Assembly (NCBI GenBank): GCA_947683425.1
Contig: CANTUQ010000159.1
Coordinates: 682,001 to 746,000, forward strand
DNA from: Excoecaria cochinchinensis
Lineage: Eukaryota; Streptophyta; Magnoliopsida; Malpighiales; Euphorbiaceae
Length of the DNA stretch: 64,000 bases
Direction of reading: 5' to 3'
The translations under genes were made by a program, and so were the position numbers. Under the pieces are notes generated by a model. It ran no database searches. It saw nothing but the letters and a program-made list of their open reading frames with translations, and was not told where the DNA came from. This document shows positions 21,041-33,000 of this stretch, in pieces (position 1 is the stretch's first letter; each line of letters opens with the position of its first letter).

Positions 21041-21826
21041 GAGATTTGCCTCCTCAAAGGACTTGGAGAATTGGCCTCCTCAGAGGACTTAGAGATCTTG
21101 CTTCCTCAGAGGACTTTGAGGTTTTGCCTCCTCATTTTCAGATTTTGCCTCCTTAGAGGACTTTTATATTTTGCCTCCTCAGAGGACTTTCAGATCTTGC
21201 CTCTTCAGAGGACTTTTAGATTTTGACTTTCAGATTTTGCCTCCTCAGAGGACTTTGAGATTTTGCCTCCTCAGAGGACATTCAGATTTTGCCTCCTCAG
21301 AGAACTTTTAAATTTTGCCTCATCAGAGGAATTTGAGGTTTTGCCTCCTCAGAGGACTTTGGGATTTTGCCTCCTCAGAGGACTTTGATATTTTGCCTCC
21401 TCAGAGGAATTTGGGATTTTGCCTCCTCAGATGACTTTGGGATTTTGCCTCCTCAGAGGACTTTGAGATTTTGCCTCCTTAGAGGACTGAGGACTTTGAG
21501 ATTTTGTCTCCTCAGAGGACTCTGAGATTTTGCATTCTCAGAGGACTTTGAGATTTTACATCCTCAGAGGACTTTCAGATTTTCACTCCTCAGAGGACTT
21601 TCAGATTTTGCCTCCTTATAGGCCTTTGAGGTTTTGCCTCCTTAAAGGACTTTGAGGTTTTACCTCCTCAGAGGACTTTGAGATTTTGCCTCTTCAGAGG
21701 ACTTTTAGATTTTGCCTCATCAGAGGACTTTGAGATTTTACCTCCTTAGAGGACTTTGAGGTTTTGCCTCCTCAGAGAACTTTCAGATTTTGCCTCCTCA
21801 GAGGACTTTGAGATTTTCGAACATGT
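21041..21826. repeat. 26-bp minisatellite (about 30 copies) in element B
   Basis: Unit GACTTTGAGATTTTGCCTCC followed by TCAGAG. Copies vary mainly at the GAG/CAG/GGG position and a few have small losses. The array fills the place of the sense accessory ORF of A and C. No gene is supported within it. Confidence 0.9.
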
Positions 21827-22344
21827 GCAGACTTCATCTTGATTTGGTTGTCCAGTAAGGGTGAGTGCTAATGTTGAGCTGAAGTTGTCTTGGACCTGCT
21901 TTTGTGTGTACGGTCTTCATTCGAACTTTTCCCACAAAGTTGTGTACACAGGAATATATACAAGGGATTGTGCATGCATGTGTAAAATGTCATATGCAGA
22001 TATGAGATGTATGCAAAAATGGATAGATCATGTCCTGGGTGGTCAAGGGTCCGTTGGATGTATGGCCTGGCTGCTTGATCATGCCCCCAGTATCTAGGGG
22101 AGCATCTTCTCATCTTGGGAATTCTGACCCATAACCTCTTCAAGGAGAACCGTCCGGTTTGCATCTTTGCCCCCTAGGATTCTGACTCATGTCCGACATT
22201 ATACACCATCTGCCAGAAAAGAGATCATCTGAAGAACCACTGCCTTATTGCTCCAGGCGCCGAAAGTCTATACCTCATCCATCCGAAGGGAGATTGTCCG
22301 AAGCGTCACCGTCTTATCACTCTAGGCATTTGAAGTCATTGATT
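21827..22344. other. Unassigned internal sequence of element B
   Basis: Non-coding. It contains two copies, about 69 bases apart, of a GAGATCATCTGAAG/GAGATTGTCCGAAG-type unit (about 22221-22340). No counterpart was recognised in A or C. Confidence 0.4.
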
Positions 22345-22800
22345 AAAGGTAGTGCATCCCTTATGGATTTTCACACTAGCTTTTCTTAGAGAGAAATGCG
22401 TCCTTTCCGAATTTTCACACAACCCTGAGCCTAACTTTTGCCTAGAATGGACCTAACCCAATCCAGCGGCTTTTATTCATTTAATTTTTTATTGAACAGA
22501 CTGCCTGTTTCCAGGTTTTCACCCTGCCTTCTGGCCTAACTTTTGCTTAGAGAGTCAATTACGATTTTATCTCTAACGGCCTTTTTTTTTTCAAATTCCC
22601 TCATACTTTTCAAGAGTGGCTAGAAGAAAAATTTGAACTACCATTAGAGCCTCCTTCTAGAGAAATCGGCAGCTATTCGCTGAGGCATTTTCCCTTAAGC
22701 AGTGATTATATTCCCTTGCCTCTCCTGCATTTGATAATAGGGCCCATCGACTTAGGCATCTTGTCGGTGAGAGCAGAGGCAGAGTATAGCCATTTAGATT
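22345..22800 (+). pseudogene. Remnant of the Tat antisense gene in element B
   Basis: The conserved intron phrase GGATTTTCACAC (twice) lies at about 22345-22440. The start of exon 2 follows (TGGCTAGAAGAAAAATTTGA, 22618 on; PLEPPSRE block). The exon then jumps to its last codons (RHLVGES, ending about 22788), so most of exon 2 is deleted. Exon 1 is absent. Confidence 0.65.
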
Positions 22801-23194
22801 TGACACATTCAGTAATGAATGATGTTTCTCTTTTTATAAAAGAACTAAGAAATGATGAGTACATGAGTTGAACTACTTTTGTTTTATGTATTTGCAAAAA
22901 TTGTGTGCATTTTAGCATGATTTCTCCATACATGATCACCATTTAACATAGATTCAGAATGCAAAATTACATTTAATCTCAAAATGGATCTTGAAAGCAT
23001 CAAAAGTCCTGTTTCTAATCAGCCCTCTTGGGTTTTCTTGATTGGACATTTTCCCTTAAGCCTCTAATTTTTTCCTAAGGTGCCTTTTTTCGGTTTTCAC
23101 CATGACGAGGCGCCCAATTTTAGCAAGGCTGCATATTTTTGATTTTCAACCAGCGGGGCTTTTATTCTCTTCTTTTTGTTTTTAGTCTTTAGCT
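22801..23194. other. Convergent spacer of element B
   Basis: Equivalent of 5187-5574 in A, with the three GGTTTTCAC-type motifs at about 23028, 23090 and 23132, in the same order. Confidence 0.5.
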
Positions 23195-24680
23195 ATGGAA
23201 CCTCTTAGGTCTGTCGATCCTGACTGGTTCTTTGAACTCATTTCCATTACTATCTGTCTGAATGCTACTCCCATGGATAACAACTTTTCAAGAATAAATG
23301 GGTTTTCATACGCTGGTCTGAATTTACCTCGCCCATCTTGGACACTCGGACCTATTTACTTAAAGACCAAATCTCACTCTTTTAGTGGGTGCTTTCTGAC
23401 TTTTTTCCCGAATGATTGAGCAAAGTGTTTTCTGATAGGTCTGATTGCGATAGTAATCCCATAACCTATTTTCGTTCGACGTGCTTAGCTGTTGTAGCCG
23501 CTGCTTCCATGATTGCCCTTAAAGATTTGACGTGCTTCGATAGGCATAGTGCTTCCGCCCCATGCATCTAGGAATAAACCGTGACTCTTATAGGGGAGCT
23601 TACCTCTTGTACTACACACCCTCCACACTGATGAACTGGGTGGATGGCTTGTGAATCAGTCTTTTGGTCCTTTTCAGTAGCCAAGAAGAATGCCAAAGTA
23701 CGGGTATATCTAGATCAACGGAATTTGAAAAAAGCTTGACCCCAGATAACTTTCCCTTGCCCCATATTGGTGATCAATTATTTTTTTCTTCTTTTTTGGC
23801 TTTATTATTTTTTTTGTTTTTTTTTGTATGTTTTGTTTGTTTGTTATTTTTTTGTTTGTTTGTTTTGGCTCTGTTCAAATCCTGATAGTTCACACACACA
23901 TGCACTTTCCTTATTAACCACTGGGACAGCGCTGGCCAAGCAAGTCGGGCGTTGCTCTTCAATAAGAAATTTCGCCCCGTTTTTGCTTGTAGATATTTTC
24001 TTTTAACCTTTTTTGGCCATTCTGGCCTGAGTCTTCTGAGCTTCTGCTTGACTCACCCATGATCGGGATATGTTGGCACAGTGTGTTCTGCAACTTCAAG
24101 ATCATGTCCCGGCATGTCTTCATAGGTCCAGACAAAGACTGTTATATTATTATTATTATTATTATTATTATTTTATTTTCTCTCTTTTAATCTCTTTTCA
24201 GGAGTCACATCAGATGCTATCAAGATTTTCTTAGGGTTTTCAAAGTCTCGAGATTAAATGAAATGGTATCATTTGAATCATTATTAAATATGAATGTGTC
24301 ATGATTATGCATAGTGAAATTACAAGAAAATGTCACATAGATAAGCGAAACCATTCATTCTATTTAATAGAAAATTAGAATTAAAAACATCGTCTTCAAA
24401 CAGTTCAAAAATAGAAAGAACATCTAAATAGCTATCTTCTTCATGTTTCCACCAGCACAGCTGTTTCAGCTAATGGCCCATCACCATCCGCAAGAACCGC
24501 CTTCCTTCTCGACATAGGTACTCAATTTGTCTCCCACTTCTTCTTTCACTTTTCTATGTTAGAGATCTGCTTGTTATCAATGAGGTCTTGAACCTGGTCC
24601 ATTAAAGTCTGACAATAGTCTGTCAAATGCCCGGTGTGCTGGTGGAATGCGCAATATTTTTTTGCCCTGTGGTTGGGCTG
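23195..24680 (-). pseudogene. Decayed pol and gag-end remnants of element B
   Basis: 23195-23500 matches the end of pol in A (MEPLRSVD-type end seen in reverse). 23960-23865 keeps the RT block VCVNYQDLNRA on the minus strand. 24310-24000 matches the linker before RT. 24680-24560 is the gag zinc-knuckle segment (FHQHTGH-type). Integrase, both RNase H domains and most of RT are gone. A (TTA)n tract at about 24141-24172 and a T-rich stretch at 23785-23868 have expanded between the pieces. Confidence 0.7.
23680..23785 (+). pseudogene. Inverted reverse-transcriptase fragment in element B
   Basis: On the + strand, against the element, there is an RT palm block: AKVRVYLDQRNLKKA, a stop, then FPLPHIGDQ. 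The same block in the expected orientation is also present at 23865-23910 on the minus strand. The two converge on a T-rich spacer, so about 100 bases have been copied or turned round. Confidence 0.55.
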
Positions 24681-24683
24681 CCC

Positions 24684-25252
24684 TTAGCTTCTGGCGAGTT
24701 TAGCTGGTAATGGTTGTAACATCCCCCCTTTCATTATCTTCTTACAAACCCATGACAAGGATCTCCCCAGATCAGAATAGTGCCTTTGATTCATTTTCGT
24801 GGTTGGTACTCCCGTCCTCTTAACATTGCCCTTATTATTGTTGCGGATATCCGGGCTTTCATTTTTCAGAGCATGGATTCTCATTGGATATGCACCCCCT
24901 TTAGGCGCGATGTTAGACTCTAAGGTAGGCCTCTTACTTCTTCCTTGTCCAACTGGTGACTCAAGCAGCTCTTTGCCTCTGTGCTTAGGAGTACAAGGAG
25001 AAGCCGTGGTCATCACTGTATAGGCCTTTCGACAGTGGCCGGCTCAACTTGGTTAAGGGTAGTCGCCATAAGTTGAGCTTGAAGAATTAGTGCCATGGCA
25101 TTTATTCTTTCCTTAATTATGACTGATAATCTTTTTTCAAGCTCCTCGAACATTCTATCCATCTCTTGGGCCATTAAGGCACGAGTATCTTCAATCTGTC
25201 GTGGAGGATCAGCCATTTTTAATGCCCGGTTAGATCCCTCTTGTTTTCCTTC
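24684..25252 (-). pseudogene. Second, internally deleted gag in element B
   Basis: 25216-25013 begins MADPPRQIEDTRALMAQE, parallel to the gag start of A (MANSPRGEDATRAMIAEE). It then passes, in another frame, to a basic linker and HYSDLGRSLSWVCKK, the gag C-terminal block. The capsid core (about 240 residues in A) is missing. Ignoring Athila-1, the frame at 25252 is continuous with the acidic linker of the first gag at 37641, so two gag sequences are fused. Confidence 0.65.
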
Positions 25253-25257
25253 CTCAT

Positions 25258-26888
25258 TGATAGGAATAAATTGAACTATAATTTAGTATTTATTTTGTGC
25301 GAGTTTGTGTAATTAATTATGTAATTGTGTGTATAATTTGATGTGATATATTAGTTTATGATTATTTGTACCAGTTGAGTGTTTATGCTATTTATTGCTG
25401 TTTTTAGGTGAAAAATGAAGAGAAGAATAGATATAGAATGAGAAGATCACGAGAAGAAGGAGCAGATCACGCTTCACTCAAGGATCACGCCGTGACTAGG
25501 AGTCACGTGACGTGACTTGCTAAGAGGAAAGACGAGGAAGGAGGAAAAGAAGAGAAAGAAGCTGAGAAGAGACGAGTCACGTCGTGAGCCAAGGTCACGA
25601 GACGTGACTGAAGAAGAGAAAGAAGAAAAAGAAAAAGAAAAGAAGGGAAGGACTGAAAGAAGAAGAGTCACGGCGTGAGCAAAGGTCACGCGACGTGACG
25701 CCACAGAGAGGCCAGAAGAAAGAAAGGAAAGAGAAGAGAAAGAAGGGAAGAAGTCACGCGACGTGAGCGCCAGTCACGCCACACGCGAAGAAGGCACGCC
25801 GTGATGGGGAGTCACGCGACGTGACTGGCCAGAGAGGGAAAAGAAAACCGAAGAGAGGAAAGAAGGAAGAAATGGGCAAGCGCGTTCTGTCGCGAGCGCG
25901 ACACCGTTGCGAGCGCGACAGAGGCGACCGTTGGACGGTTTTCAGCCAAAAGTCACTTGGAAAATCACCTTCTTTCACCCAAAATTTGCAACCATTCTCA
26001 AGGGTCATTTCAAGGGACACAATTCTTAGATTAATATCTATAAATATGTAGTTTAATTATAATTTTAGTGATGAATTTTTTAGTTAAGGAATTTTCTGTA
26101 TTTTGTAAACAGTTCTTCTTTAGTTAAATTTCATTATTTAGTTCTATGATTTGAAGAAGAAGATCAAGGAGGAGAAAATCCATTTCAAGAGATTGGGAAA
26201 AAGGGTTGAAAGGCTTCTATCTTATTCTCTTATTTTTAATTCTTCTCCACTATTTTTATGAATATTATTGTAATGAACTTGCATGTTTTTATTCTTTCTA
26301 TTTCTATCTACTTTTATAATCTTTCATTGTAGATTTTCTATTAGTATCTTTTGCATGATCTTTATAAGTTAAAGTAATTCGAGAGTTTGCTTTATCCGAC
26401 ATTTAATAGAGATTCATTATCAAGGTATATTTGAGAGATTGGTATATTGAGATAATTGCTATAGGTTAGTGTCTATTCTTAAAATATGTAATTAGAAACC
26501 TCTAATTCATTAATGAAAATTGTGAGTTAGAATTTTAATTGTATGTTTTAGGCATTTTAATTCATGTCGAGAGAGTGAGTTAAAAGTTTATTCTAACTTG
26601 GCTTGCAAGAAAAGATGAAAGATGTTAATCTAAATGATGGAATCAAGTTCATTGTTTTTAATTCTTCATGATTTATTTTATCTTCTTTTGACTATCATTA
26701 ACTAGGTTTAATGAGTTTACATGTTAGATTAGATTAAGACCAACTTTACCATTAATTAATCATTGTAAACAAGATTAAAATCAATTAGTAATAGTGTGTA
26801 ACACGTTCCCTGTGGGATCGATATCTAAAGTACTATTGCGGTACACCGTATACTTGCGGTATGTTGCATCACTAGAAAATGCACAACA
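25258..26888 (+). mobile_element. 5' LTR of Athila-1
   Basis: Starts TGATAGGAAT, ends GCACAACA. A TATA box (TATAAATA, 26039-26046) is preceded by a dense dyad array (about 25455-25925). The array has GTCACG...CGTGAC words with different spacers, and at its right end TTCTGTCGCGAGCGCGACAC and GCGAGCGCGACAGAG. Confidence 0.92.
25455..25925 (+). promoter_or_regulatory. Dyad array upstream of the Athila-1 LTR TATA box
   Basis: At least eight paired GTCAC/GTGAC arms (for example GTCACGTGACGTGAC at 25501, GTCACGAGACGTGAC at about 25595, GTCACGCGACGTGAC near 25686 and 25809) end in a pair of GTCGCGA/GCGCGAC palindromes. The array is repeated in the 3' LTR (36202-36672). The ACGT cores look like plant bZIP-type sites; this is inference. 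Confidence 0.6.
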
Positions 26889-26894
26889 ATTTTT

Positions 26895-26912
26895 TGGCGC
26901 CGTTGCCGGGGA
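26895..26912 (+). other. Primer-binding site of Athila-1
   Basis: TGGCGCCGTTGCCGGGGA lies six bases after the LTR. This is the sequence reported for Athila elements, primed by tRNA-Asp. Confidence 0.85.
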
Positions 26913-27034
26913 ACGGTTTTATGCCATTGTGAAAATTGATTTATGATTTTGGATTACAATATTTTGTTTTGTTTTAATTTGTTTATTTGTTTAAATTAAT
27001 TTTGTGTTTTGTTTTTACAGGATTTTAGAAGTTC

Positions 27035-28402
27035 ATGCCTAGTACAAGGAGTTCTTTAGAAGAGCTTGAGCCGTTAAATCCTGAAATTGAGAGGTTTTTA
27101 TTGAGTAATCGGAAATCAAATAAAAAGAAGAATAAAAATAGGAGATCAATTGTCATGGCTGAAGAAAATCCACCAAGATTGATGGACTTTGCCACACCTG
27201 CATTGAGTGGTGCTCAACAAGGAGTGGTAAGACCAACGGTAAATGCCAATCAATTTGAGATTAAGCCTTCATTGTTGCAAATGATTCAAAATAGTATACA
27301 ATTTTATGGTTTGGCAAATGAGGATCCAAATGCTCATTTGGCAAATTTTCTTGAGATTTGTGATACCTTTAAGATAAATGGGGTTTCAAATGATGCAATC
27401 AAGCTTAGGCTTTTTCCATTCACATTGAAGGATAAAGCAAAGGCTTGGTTGAATTCTTTGACAAGAGGATCTATAACTACTTGGGACCAATTGGCCCAAG
27501 CATTTTTATCAAAATATTTTCCATTGGCCAAAACCGCAAAAATCATAAAGGATATCACTACATTTGTTCAAAATGAAAATGAATCATTATATGGGGCTTG
27601 GGAAAGATTCAAGGAATTGCAAAGGATATGTCCACACCATAACTTGCCAAGAGAGTTGTTGATGCAAACATTCTATAATGGTGTAAATCCAACTACAAGA
27701 GGTACTATTGATGCTGCTGCTGGTGGATCTTTAATGAGAAAAACAATTGATGCAGCATATGAGCTTTTGGAAGAAATGGCAATGAACAATTGTATGTGGC
27801 CTCCTGAAAGAGTAAGAGAGTATAATAATTCTAATGTTAGGGGGATACATTCAGTTGATTCTATGGTTGCATTACAAGCTCAAGTTGAGGCTTTAACTCA
27901 TAGAGTTAATAGTTTAGGCATGGGAGGTAATGTATCAAATGCTTGCAATGTGTGTGGTCAAAATGGGCATGATAGTGGTAATTGCACTTTAGGCATAGCT
28001 AATAAAGAGCAAGTTAATTTTGTTCAAAGTCAAGGTCGTGGAAATCCTTATTCTAATACCTATAACCCTGGTTGGAGAAATCATCCTAACCTTTCATGGG
28101 GGAATAATAATGTTAATAACCAAAATAGAAGTGTAGGATACCAACAACCACAAGATAGGTTTGGGGCCTTTGAAGGTAAAATTGATAAGTTTATTGAAGA
28201 AATTAATTATAAGATGCATTCTCAAGATGAAAGTCAAAAGAAACTTGAGGCAAAAATTGATCAAATTTCTAAAAATCATGCAGCCTCTATTCATAATCTT
28301 GAGGTTCAAATAGGCCAACTTGCTAATTCTTTACCTTCTAGAAATTTAGGATGTCTTCCAAGTAATACTGAGGAGAATCCTAGGGAGCACATTAAGCCAT
28401 GA
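27035..28402 (+). CDS. gag of Athila-1, intact
   Basis: 455 residues with no interruption. An N-terminal basic stretch (KSNKKKNKNRRS) precedes MAEENPPRLMDFATP, which may be the effective start in related elements. The gag core contains EDPNAHLANFLEICDTFK, DKAKAWLNSL, WDQLAQAFLSKYFP and YGAWERFKELQRICP. A CCHC zinc knuckle, CNVCGQNGHDSGNC, lies around residues 305-320. A C-terminal coiled coil follows (EEINYKMHSQDESQKKLEAK). The protein stops right after NPREHIKP. In autonomous Athila elements the polyprotein continues there into protease. The ORF is therefore complete for gag but cut off from pol. Confidence 0.93.
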   Translation: MPSTRSSLEELEPLNPEIERFLLSNRKSNKKKNKNRRSIVMAEENPPRLMDFATPALSGAQQGVVRPTVNANQFEIKPSLLQMIQNSIQFYGLANEDPNAHLANFLEICDTFKINGVSNDAIKLRLFPFTLKDKAKAWLNSLTRGSITTWDQLAQAFLSKYFPLAKTAKIIKDITTFVQNENESLYGAWERFKELQRICPHHNLPRELLMQTFYNGVNPTTRGTIDAAAGGSLMRKTIDAAYELLEEMAMNNCMWPPERVREYNNSNVRGIHSVDSMVALQAQVEALTHRVNSLGMGGNVSNACNVCGQNGHDSGNCTLGIANKEQVNFVQSQGRGNPYSNTYNPGWRNHPNLSWGNNNVNNQNRSVGYQQPQDRFGAFEGKIDKFIEEINYKMHSQDESQKKLEAKIDQISKNHAASIHNLEVQIGQLANSLPSRNLGCLPSNTEENPREHIKP

Positions 28403-29745
28403 TTTGTCTATTTATTTCCTTTAGGTTACTTAGTTATATTGTTTTTATTTATGTTTTGTACTTTGTTTTAAATTCGTTTATATAGTTTTATTTATTATAT
28501 TCTAGTTTTTCATATTACTAAAACATTTGTTTTTCAATGCTAACTAATTTAGGAAGATTAGATTTGTTTAATAAAAAAATTAAAAAATATAAAAAAAAAA
28601 TTAAGAAAATAAAAATTTTTATGAAGACGTTGGCTTCTGTCGCTATCGCGGCAAGTATCGCGATCGCGACAGAAGGCGATGAAGCAAAAAGCAAGCCATT
28701 TCTGCAGGGCGCACGGCGTGATGCATCTTCACGTGACATGAGAGGGGCTGAGGCGAGGGACTTCACCCAGGTAAGGCCGAAGCGTCACGGCGTGATGTAC
28801 CTTCACGCGACGTGACGCTCTTTGGTTTTCGCTTGAGATGATTTCGCACAGGTAAGTGAAGCGTCACGAGTCGTGACTTTACCTCACGCCGTGATGCCTC
28901 CATCAGGTATATTTTAAATTTTTTTTTTCTTTTCTTTTCTTTTATTTTCTTATTTCACTTATTATTTGTCTATTATTTGGGTTTGTTTTCTTTTCTTTTT
29001 TAATTTATATGATTTAATTTTAGTTACATTAACCTAATTTTACATTTAAGCATTACAAACACAGAAAAAGGAGAATTAAAAGCGGGAATTCTAAATTTAA
29101 AACCCTAAAAGTCGTGACCCTTCATTTTCTTCCCTTTCTATATCATTTCACTGTTAGTTTATTTTGCCAACACAGGTCACGAGTACAAGGCCTTCTTAAG
29201 CCATTTTATTTTTCATTTCTTCTTTTCCTCATTCAACAGAGAAATTTTGAACTTTTCATCCTCTGTTTTCATTTCGTTTTTCTTGTTCTCCATTTTAGCA
29301 TTCTATTTCTTTTCTCTTTTCTTCACTCATCTTAGGGATTACGGGCTGTTCATTCTATTTGCAGGTTTGTTAGTTTATTTTCATTTTTCTTTTTTTCTTT
29401 ACCTAGCACATTATATTTCGGCATTTTTCTTCAATAACAAAGTTAAATTTCGTTTGTAGTTTCTTATCTGTACTATTTCTTTTTCTTCTGTCCACTATTT
29501 TCTTTTTGTGCTTTTGGATTTGTTGGTTTATTTCATTGTATTAGTGATTTGTATTTGGTTCTTTCGTTTTCTTTAATTTCGGCATTTGCATAACTAAATT
29601 ACACTCATTTGTAGTTTCTTCTCTGTTTACATTCTTTTCTTTCTTTTATCTTATCAGTTTTCCGTTTTTACATCTCTGTTTTTGTTAATTTTTTCCATTG
29701 TCTTCAGATTCCCTATAGTTTACATTCTAACCAACACAAGCAAAA
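28403..29745 (+). other. Non-coding region of Athila-1 with internal dyad cluster and T-rich leader
   Basis: It begins just after gag. 28637-28895 holds a dyad cluster: TTCTGTCGCTATCGCGGCAA, TCGCGATCGCGACAGAAGG, GTCACGGCGTGATG and CACGCGACGTGACGC. Then follow about 850 bases rich in C and T, resembling a long leader, up to the ATG at 29746. The reading frames here are low-complexity. An internal promoter for the downstream ORF is the likely role, without proof. Confidence 0.5.
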
Positions 29746-30090
29746 ATGGTGAGAACAAAGAATCCCACTGTTCCCCGAACTGACCAAGAAGAGCAGGAAG
29801 CTGAGGTGGTTAATATTGCTTCTCACTATGGTGCTCTATTTCCCATTTTATCTGTAGACGAAGGCAGTAGGTATTTACTACTTCGTAATAGGTATTTGAT
29901 GCACTGTAAGTTTTTTCCTGACTCTTTACTTAATCAAATTGGTATGTTAGAAGTAGTTAATGACATGTTAAGAGTATGTGGGTTGTTTAAATTTGCCTCT
30001 ATGCATGAAGTTGTGCGTCCTGATTTAGTTTTAGAATTCTATACCACATTAAAAAAGAATGATAATAATGAGAATTGGTTAGACTTTAGG

Positions 30091-33000
30091 TGTAACACCC
30101 CCATCGCCGTCCCCGTTGGAAGGACGCCGACAGACGCGCCACGCGACGCTTACATATACAGATATACACATGCACAATGCGGAAGCATACATTCATACAT
30201 AACATACATACGAAAATACGGGTTAATTAAAAACTTACCTTACCTGAAGACACAGACTGATCATGCAATAACTCACACACACGCAGACACTAAGCAAAAG
30301 TATACACAGAAGCATACATATAACCTTACAACGGAAGCATAAGCGAACTAATAAAACAAAGGAATAACTAAACATAAGGACATACTAACTATTACATTCC
30401 CAAAAGAAAACTCAAGAACGAAACATAATAATTACATATACAATACTACAGAATTACAAAAGCTGAAATACAGAAGCTGAACAAAATACAGAACTTCTAA
30501 CTCCTACGTGGCCGACCTTGCAGAAGCGCGACTCGAACAGAACCAAAACCTGCCACCTGCACGGAAAGGAAATCCGTGCTAAGCGATAAACGCTTAGTGG
30601 GGAGAACACACAAGAATATGGACGGCCATTCACAATGGTCGCCAAGGCATAACACATTCAAATGGCAAATGCTGATACTCATAGCATATCAATAATCAGG
30701 CTGCATAATAAAGGCATTCAATCGATAACTCACAAACAGACCATAAACTCATGTCCAGGATATACCAAAACAGACATAATACAATATACGGTACAAATGT
30801 CATCATGCCGAACTATATACTATAACTCATGCATAAACCTACATGGGTATCGAATGATAGCATCTTACCATGCGGAGTCACAAGAGCTATACACATGCAA
30901 TAAATATCACTAAATACCCACGCCTGAACTAACAACCCAATAATCATGTTAAGCATACACACTAGTCAAATATCCAAAGGGTAACTTTTAGAGCATCACA
31001 ATACCGCTGCGCAACTCTAATATATACTAAGCATCAAGCAGAAACATTCTGATAACGGAGACTGAAGGCATAACCACTTAGTATTACATTCATATCATCA
31101 TCATGCAGAGAGTACAGTAATCATCACATACTTACCATCACAGCTGCTTCGGTTCACAAGCTAATATATTAACAAAACATGTTTAAGTCACATACATAAA
31201 TACTCTAGCCGAATCATATTCAAAGCATTCAGAAACTTATAACAAATCACATGACGAGTACGAATAATCATGTTAGATATAAAGTCATGCTTATTTAAAA
31301 CAGACATACATTCTGAAGCCCATAGTCACATTCATATACGTATAAACTGATTCCTGAGATCTTTATCATAATCAAATGGATATCACATTCATATAGTTAT
31401 TTCAAAGTAATACAAACCAGTAAAGCACCTGCTGACTCACAATAGTGGATAACGAGTGTACTGAACTGATTAGTACCTTACGGGTACAAGTCGACTGAAG
31501 GTACCTTACGGGTACGAATCGAAAACCATTTTATTTATCACAAAAGCATTTTACTGATGGGGGATCTTAACCCGATCCAAATACATTAAAAAGGATCACG
31601 AGGATCCGTACTGAGGGGGGGGGGGTTCGCGAGGAACCATACGGGGGACCTGATCAGGGTCCAATACGTTCAAAGGGCGCTGCAGCTACTGAAAGACTCT
31701 ATTAGGCATGCCTAACTATCCACTAGACTGACTCGCAGGTCATGCATAAGACAATACTCATTCCGAATCGCACAACGCATAAATATATATATATAAATAT
31801 ATACATCATGCATAAATCAGAGTACAATAGACATATAAATATGCTCATAAGGTTGGTCATATCTCATACATTCCCATTGCAAAACATATTACAGTTCATA
31901 CATTTTAACATTAAACAATATCCTAAAGCATGCCAAAAATCAGGTATAAAAGCACTACCATGTTAATGATTATCAAGACAAAATCCTAAACATGCGTTTA
32001 GGTGAGGATACTAAGTATAAATCATGCATGGTCCAAATTACATCTAAACATAATACATTGAGTTCCAAGGCTAAAGCATAACCATGCATTCAGACATTAA
32101 CCATATTATTCATATAAATATAGCATAGCATAATATCAATCACACCTCATTCAAGTCATATTCTGAAGCATGCAATAGGTCAATCAATCACATTTTATCA
32201 CTACTCCAATTACTAGAGTATATCAAGAACACATGTGTAATCATATTATGCCAAGGATCAAAAACGTATAATCTGAATCAAGGATTGATACAATATTCTT
32301 AAACATGGCATGATAATTTAGATAAGAATCCGATCAAAAATAGGCATATCATAATGCTGAACACAACTAAGATAGGCTGACCATTCAGACAGGATAGCAC
32401 ACAGTAGAGAAAGAAGTCATAAAAGCATTTGACAGTCATTTCATAACAAACTAGCCACGGGGCACAAATCAAAACAGAAAAGCTATACAGGAGCATATAA
32501 CAGTAAGACATAAATTATACAGCAGTGGAGACCCATACAGAAGAAATAGGAAATTCATTTTTGGTTAAAACTGGGCGAAATCGGAAAAAGGAGCTGAAGA
32601 GGGGTCGGTCACAAGTCGTGTCACGACTCGTGACTGATCTCAAATAGGGTCACGGCGTGACCTAGGGTCACGTCTCGTGACCTACAAGAGAGTCACGGGA
32701 CGTGGCTTTAAATCACACCTGGCCTTCACCATAGTCACGCCGTGACTCTAAGTCACGAGACGTGACTTCCCTCTCACAGAGAGAGGAGTCACGCTTCGTG
32801 TCTTGGAGTCACACCTTGCCCTTCCACAGGAGTCACGTCGTGACTCTAAGTCACGAGACGTGACTTCCCTCTCACAGAGAGAGGAGTCACGCTTCGTATC
32901 TTGGAGTCACGCCTCGCCAATCACAAGGGTCACGTCGTGACCCTAAGTCACGAGACGTGACTTTTCTCTCACAGAAAGGAGAGTCACGCTTCGCAACTGG

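Noticed and set aside
22189..22389. Short + strand frame in element B ending in MDFHTSFS, as in 3651-4568
   Set aside because: The shared end is the read-through of the conserved intron, not a protein feature.
25474..26051. Reading frames of 76-88 codons over the Athila-1 LTR dyad array (copied at 36222-36799)
   Set aside because: Identical in both LTRs only because the LTRs are identical; overlapping on both strands, dyad and purine-rich sequence, no known domain.
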